Below, in pieces: positions 4,222 through 6,557 of a stretch of DNA of 6,557 nucleotides. Source of the DNA: Firmicutes bacterium UBA2595 (lineage in GTDB: Bacteria > Bacillota > Thermincolia > Thermincolales > UBA2595). Within the stretch, counting starts at the first letter, position 1. Each line of letters begins with the position of its first letter. The stretch covers positions 7,521-14,077 of the forward strand of contig DDKP01000175.1 of NCBI GenBank assembly GCA_002339745.1, written 5' to 3'. A program made the translations under genes and the position numbers. The notes under the pieces are model-generated. The model did not search any database. It was given only the letters and a program-made list of their open reading frames with translations, and had not been told where the DNA came from.

Positions 4222-5685
4222 GTGTCCAACCAGAGACGCAAAATCTTAGGAGTATTTATTGCCTTTTTGGTTCTGGCCGTGACTTTCAATCCCCAGGCCA
4301 GGAGTTTCCTGTCTCTTCCAAAACAGCAGAGGGTATCGGTTGGAGACCACGTATCTCTGAACCTTAGATTTCCGGAACAGATGTTAAGACAGCTAACTGT
4401 TCACGTTCCCCCCGGTTCCAAGAAAGTCCTCTGTCTAAACGGATCTGATTTAAGCGGTAAAATATATCACTTATTTGAAGGCAATCCTATGGCATCATCT
4501 CCGGGCAAAGCCACAATACAACTGAGGCTGTTCGGCATTCTGCCGGTAAAAAATGTAGAAGTGGAAGTCCTGCCGCAGACCAGACTCGTCCCGGGAGGCC
4601 AATCGGTGGGAGTGCTTCTGCACTCGGAAGGCGTAATGGTAGTTGGTCAATCCGTAGTTCAGGATCAGGAGGGCCATAAATACAATCCTGCTGGTGAAGC
4701 AGGAGTAAAAAAAGGGGATATTATTTTAAAGATTAACGGCCAGCCGGTTAAAAATGATGAACAGGTGGCGAGACTGGTGGACCAGACCGGAAAGGAAGGT
4801 AAAACTCTAAAATTCCTAATCAAAAGAAAAAACCATACGTTCAACACTTTGGTCAAACCCATATTGTGCCGGGAAACCGGCAGGTACAGGGTTGGCCTCT
4901 ATATCAGAGACAGCGCCGCCGGAGTTGGAACACTGTCCTTTTATGACCCGCGAACGGGTAAATACGGGGCATTGGGGCATATCATCACCGACTCGGATAC
5001 CAACCAGCCCATTGATGTCAGCGACGGCAGGATTGTGAAGGCCGTAATCCAGGGAATTCAAGCCGGTCGCAGGGGACAACCGGGAGAAAAAATTGGTATG
5101 TTCATCAATGACCAGAGCTTTTCAGGCAGCATTGAAAAAAACACAAAGTTTGGCATTTACGGTTCACTAAACCGGGAATTAAAAAACCCCCTCTATGACG
5201 AACCTATTCCTATAGCTCTGGCCGATCAGGTCAAAATAGGGCCAGCTGAAATGTTGACAGTCCTTGACGGTGAAAAAATGGAAAAATTCCGGGTGGAAAT
5301 AAAGCGTATTTTACCCCAAACTGCACCTGACAGTAAGGGTCTCATCATTGAGGTCACTGACCCCAGGCTGTTAAAACGGACAGGAGGAATAATCCAGGGT
5401 ATGAGCGGGAGCCCTTTAATTCAGGGCGGGAAGCTCATTGGAGCCGTAACCCATGTTTTCATAAACGACCCGACCCGTGGGTACGGATGTTTGATAGAAT
5501 GGATGCTTATGGAATCCGGAGGACAATTAAATAGAAAAATAGGAATCAGGGAGACCAATGGTCTCCCTGATTTAACAATAAATCCCAAACCAGTTCGACA
5601 ATTCATTATAACATTAATTAGTTTTTTGTCTGGTTTTGTCTTTAAAAAATTACAGTTTTGGGCAGGAATTCTCGCTCTTATGTAG
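4222..5685 (+). CDS. spoIVB: SpoIVB serine peptidase (SpoIVB peptidase, S55 family)
   Basis: SpoIVB is made in the forespore and secreted into the space between the spore membranes. In B. subtilis it cleaves SpoIVFA and so releases pro-sigma-K processing in the mother cell. The 487-residue protein has one N-terminal membrane segment (about 8-22), a PDZ domain (about 128-212) and the S55 peptidase domain. The triad is clear: His253 in LGHIITD, Asp380 in VTDPRLL and Ser395 in QGMSGSP. The spacings of 127 and 15 residues equal those of B. subtilis His236, Asp363 and Ser378. The start is GTG 4222, with GGGAG (4206-4210) 11 nt upstream, a weak site; an in-frame TGA at 4213 rules out earlier starts. 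The conserved part should end near residue 440. The remaining roughly 45 residues are an extra tail with a hydrophobic stretch (460-487) that is translated through a hairpin and the spo0A promoter region. A lost stop or a frameshift is possible. Confidence 0.96.
   Translation: MSNQRRKILGVFIAFLVLAVTFNPQARSFLSLPKQQRVSVGDHVSLNLRFPEQMLRQLTVHVPPGSKKVLCLNGSDLSGKIYHLFEGNPMASSPGKATIQLRLFGILPVKNVEVEVLPQTRLVPGGQSVGVLLHSEGVMVVGQSVVQDQEGHKYNPAGEAGVKKGDIILKINGQPVKNDEQVARLVDQTGKEGKTLKFLIKRKNHTFNTLVKPILCRETGRYRVGLYIRDSAAGVGTLSFYDPRTGKYGALGHIITDSDTNQPIDVSDGRIVKAVIQGIQAGRRGQPGEKIGMFINDQSFSGSIEKNTKFGIYGSLNRELKNPLYDEPIPIALADQVKIGPAEMLTVLDGEKMEKFRVEIKRILPQTAPDSKGLIIEVTDPRLLKRTGGIIQGMSGSPLIQGGKLIGAVTHVFINDPTRGYGCLIEWMLMESGGQLNRKIGIRETNGLPDLTINPKPVRQFIITLISFLSGFVFKKLQFWAGILALM
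5544..5572 (+). repeat. Perfect 13-bp hairpin in the 3' end of spoIVB
   Basis: AATCAGGGAGACC (5544-5556) and GGTCTCCCTGATT (5560-5572) pair without mismatch around the loop AAT. This is one of the strongest stems in the window, but only three T follow it, so it is not a standard terminator. It lies where spoIVB genes normally end, so it may be a former terminator, a 3'-end mRNA stabiliser, or an element limiting read-through into spo0A. At present it lies inside the spoIVB reading frame. Confidence 0.75.
5594..5601 (-). promoter_or_regulatory. Spo0A box (TTGTCGAA) upstream of spo0A
   Basis: TTCGACAA on the plus strand is TTGTCGAA on the minus strand, an exact match to the 0A-box core TGTCGAA plus the preceding T. 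It lies about 100 nt before the predicted sigma-H start of spo0A. Spo0A~P is known to control its own gene in B. subtilis through such boxes, so position and sequence both support a role. A chance match of the core is possible. Confidence 0.5.
5624..5641 (+). repeat. Two TTTTGTCT repeats in 10-bp phase
   Basis: TTTTGTCT occurs at 5624-5631 and again at 5634-5641, one helical turn apart, 20-40 nt before the sigma-H -35. TTTGTC is the left half of the extended 0A box (TTTGTCRAAA), so these could be weak tandem Spo0A sites on the same face of the helix. The right halves (TGG and TTT) do not match. Confidence 0.4.
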
Positions 5686-5690
5686 AAAAT
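5662..5690 (+). promoter_or_regulatory. Sigma-H promoter of spo0A
   Basis: GCAGGAATT (5662-5670) matches the sigma-H -35 pattern RnAGGAwWW at every position. After 11 nt comes GTAGAAAAT (5682-5690), which fits RnnGAATww with one change (T to A). Transcription would start near 5697, leaving a leader of about 42 nt with the spo0A ribosome site. In B. subtilis the sporulation promoter Ps of spo0A is sigma-H dependent, which supports the call. I saw no convincing sigma-A promoter close by. Confidence 0.68.
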
Positions 5691-5738
5691 CTCTATTATA
5701 GTGTAAGCTAGAAAAATCTGTCAGGAGGCTGAAAAGGA

Positions 5739-6500
5739 ATGAGTTTAAGAGGAATAAAGATTCTTATAGCAGATGATAACAGAGAGTTCTGCGAGTTGTT
5801 AAAAGAGTTTATTTCTCAGGAGGATGAGTTTTCCCTGGTGGGGATAGCCAATAACGGTGTGGAGGCTGTAGAAATAATTGATAGGGAAAAACCTGACGTG
5901 GTAATTTTAGACATTATCATGCCGCACCTGGATGGCATCGGTGTTCTGGAAAGGCTTGCTGCCAACGGCGTCCAACCCAGACCCAAAATCATTATGTTGA
6001 CGGCGTTCGGCCAGGAGAATGTGACTCAAAGGGCAATTGAACTTGGAGCTGACTACTACATACTGAAGCCCTTTGATTTTACCGTACTGGCTACAAGAAT
6101 TAGACAACTGGCGGAAGGAGAAAGCGTTCCCCAGTATACGCCTCCTGTCAGAACGCGCAACCTGGACGTGGCTGTTACCAATATTATTCATGAAATGGGT
6201 GTACCGGCCCATATCAAGGGTTACCAGTATCTAAGGGATGCTATAAAAATGGTAGTAGATGAAGTTGGCCTGTTGGGCGGCGTCACGAAAGAACTTTACC
6301 CCCTTATTGCTCAAAAATACTCTACCACTCCTAGCAGGGTTGAAAGGGCTATCAGACATGCCATTGAACTTGCCTGGGACCGTGGTAACGTAGAAATGAT
6401 GAACAAGTTTTTTGGTTATACCATTAATTTGGAGAGAGGAAAACCTACCAACTCAGAGTTTATTGCCATGGTGGCTGATAAATTGAGAATCAGTACCTAG
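5739..6500 (+). CDS. spo0A: Sporulation master regulator Spo0A
   Basis: Spo0A is the response regulator that, once phosphorylated, commits the cell to sporulation by activating or repressing genes through 0A boxes. The 253-residue protein is slightly shorter than the B. subtilis form (267), mainly in the linker. The receiver domain (about 5-125) has the acidic pair Asp12-Asp13, the phosphorylated Asp58 in VILDIIMP, Thr88 in IIMLTAF and Lys110 in YYILKPF. A short linker (126-140) leads to the effector domain, with NIIHEMGVPAHIKGYQYLR (148-166) and the DNA-recognition region STTPSRVERAIRHAIE (195-210), almost invariant in the family. The start ATG has AGGAGG (5723-5728) 10 nt upstream and AAGGA right before it. 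It lies directly after spoIVB, as in Bacillus and most clostridia, with its own control region inside the spoIVB tail. Confidence 0.98.
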   Translation: MSLRGIKILIADDNREFCELLKEFISQEDEFSLVGIANNGVEAVEIIDREKPDVVILDIIMPHLDGIGVLERLAANGVQPRPKIIMLTAFGQENVTQRAIELGADYYILKPFDFTVLATRIRQLAEGESVPQYTPPVRTRNLDVAVTNIIHEMGVPAHIKGYQYLRDAIKMVVDEVGLLGGVTKELYPLIAQKYSTTPSRVERAIRHAIELAWDRGNVEMMNKFFGYTINLERGKPTNSEFIAMVADKLRIST

Positions 6501-6528
6501 GTCAGTTAATACAGAAGGATTAAAGATG

Positions 6529-6546
6529 GCATTATAAGCTTAATGC
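6529..6546. repeat. Short inverted repeat GCATTA/TAATGC after spo0A
   Basis: GCATTA (6529-6534) and TAATGC (6541-6546) are inverted copies around TAAGCT. A 6-bp AT-rich stem with no T-tract after it is too weak to be called the spo0A terminator. The remaining 57 nt after spo0A hold nothing else I can identify before the window ends. Confidence 0.35.
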
Positions 6547-6557
6547 AATAATAGTCA

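Noticed and set aside
4176..4367. A 63-codon frame starting at ATG 4176
   Set aside because: It runs out of frame through the spoIVB N-terminus, its ATG comes before the Shine-Dalgarno sequence rather than after it, and the protein shows no family features.

Overview
The window reads as chromosome of a spore-forming Gram-positive bacterium, most likely a Clostridia member related to Peptococcaceae (Desulfotomaculum/Pelotomaculum type). The evidence is the gene set ending in spoIVB and spo0A, strong Shine-Dalgarno sequences, ATG/GTG/TTG starts and moderate GC. The genus is inference. I see no mobile element, CRISPR array, rRNA or tRNA, and no undescribed multigene system. This is a well-known core locus; the unusual points are regulatory or concern gene ends.

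Layout. (1) At 1-134, minus strand, is the 5' end of a lipoprotein gene that runs off the window. (2) At 135-294 is a divergent control region. A 7-bp inverted repeat (CTCCTTG/CAAGGAG) places an AGGA element on each strand, each followed 17-18 nt later by GAAT, so it resembles two back-to-back sigma-H promoters. A Spo0A-box core overlaps the minus-strand -10. (3) At 295-3903 is a tight plus-strand operon: nadK (NAD kinase), mnmM/ytqB-type tRNA methyltransferase, argR (arginine repressor) and recN (DNA repair SMC-like ATPase). nadK/mnmM and mnmM/argR overlap, and argR-recN are 30 nt apart. A clear intrinsic terminator follows at 3952-3986. (4) At 3987-4221 is an AT-rich spacer with two perfect 10-bp palindromes, a weak candidate forespore promoter, a strong Shine-Dalgarno sequence and a 9-codon leader ORF. 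(5) At 4222-5685 is spoIVB (sporulation serine protease) with its catalytic triad intact and an unusual hydrophobic C-terminal extension. (6) The end of that reading frame overlaps the control region of spo0A: a perfect hairpin, a perfect 0A box, two TTTTGTCT repeats spaced 10 bp apart and a good sigma-H promoter. (7) spo0A (5739-6500), master regulator of sporulation, is complete.

How the genes work together. argR-recN-spoIVB-spo0A is an order long known in Bacillus and Clostridia. The first four genes serve NADP supply, tRNA wobble modification, arginine control and double-strand break repair. spoIVB and spo0A act late and early in sporulation respectively, and each seems to have its own promoter after the recN terminator. 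The spo0A upstream region fits the known scheme in which sigma-H and Spo0A~P control spo0A.
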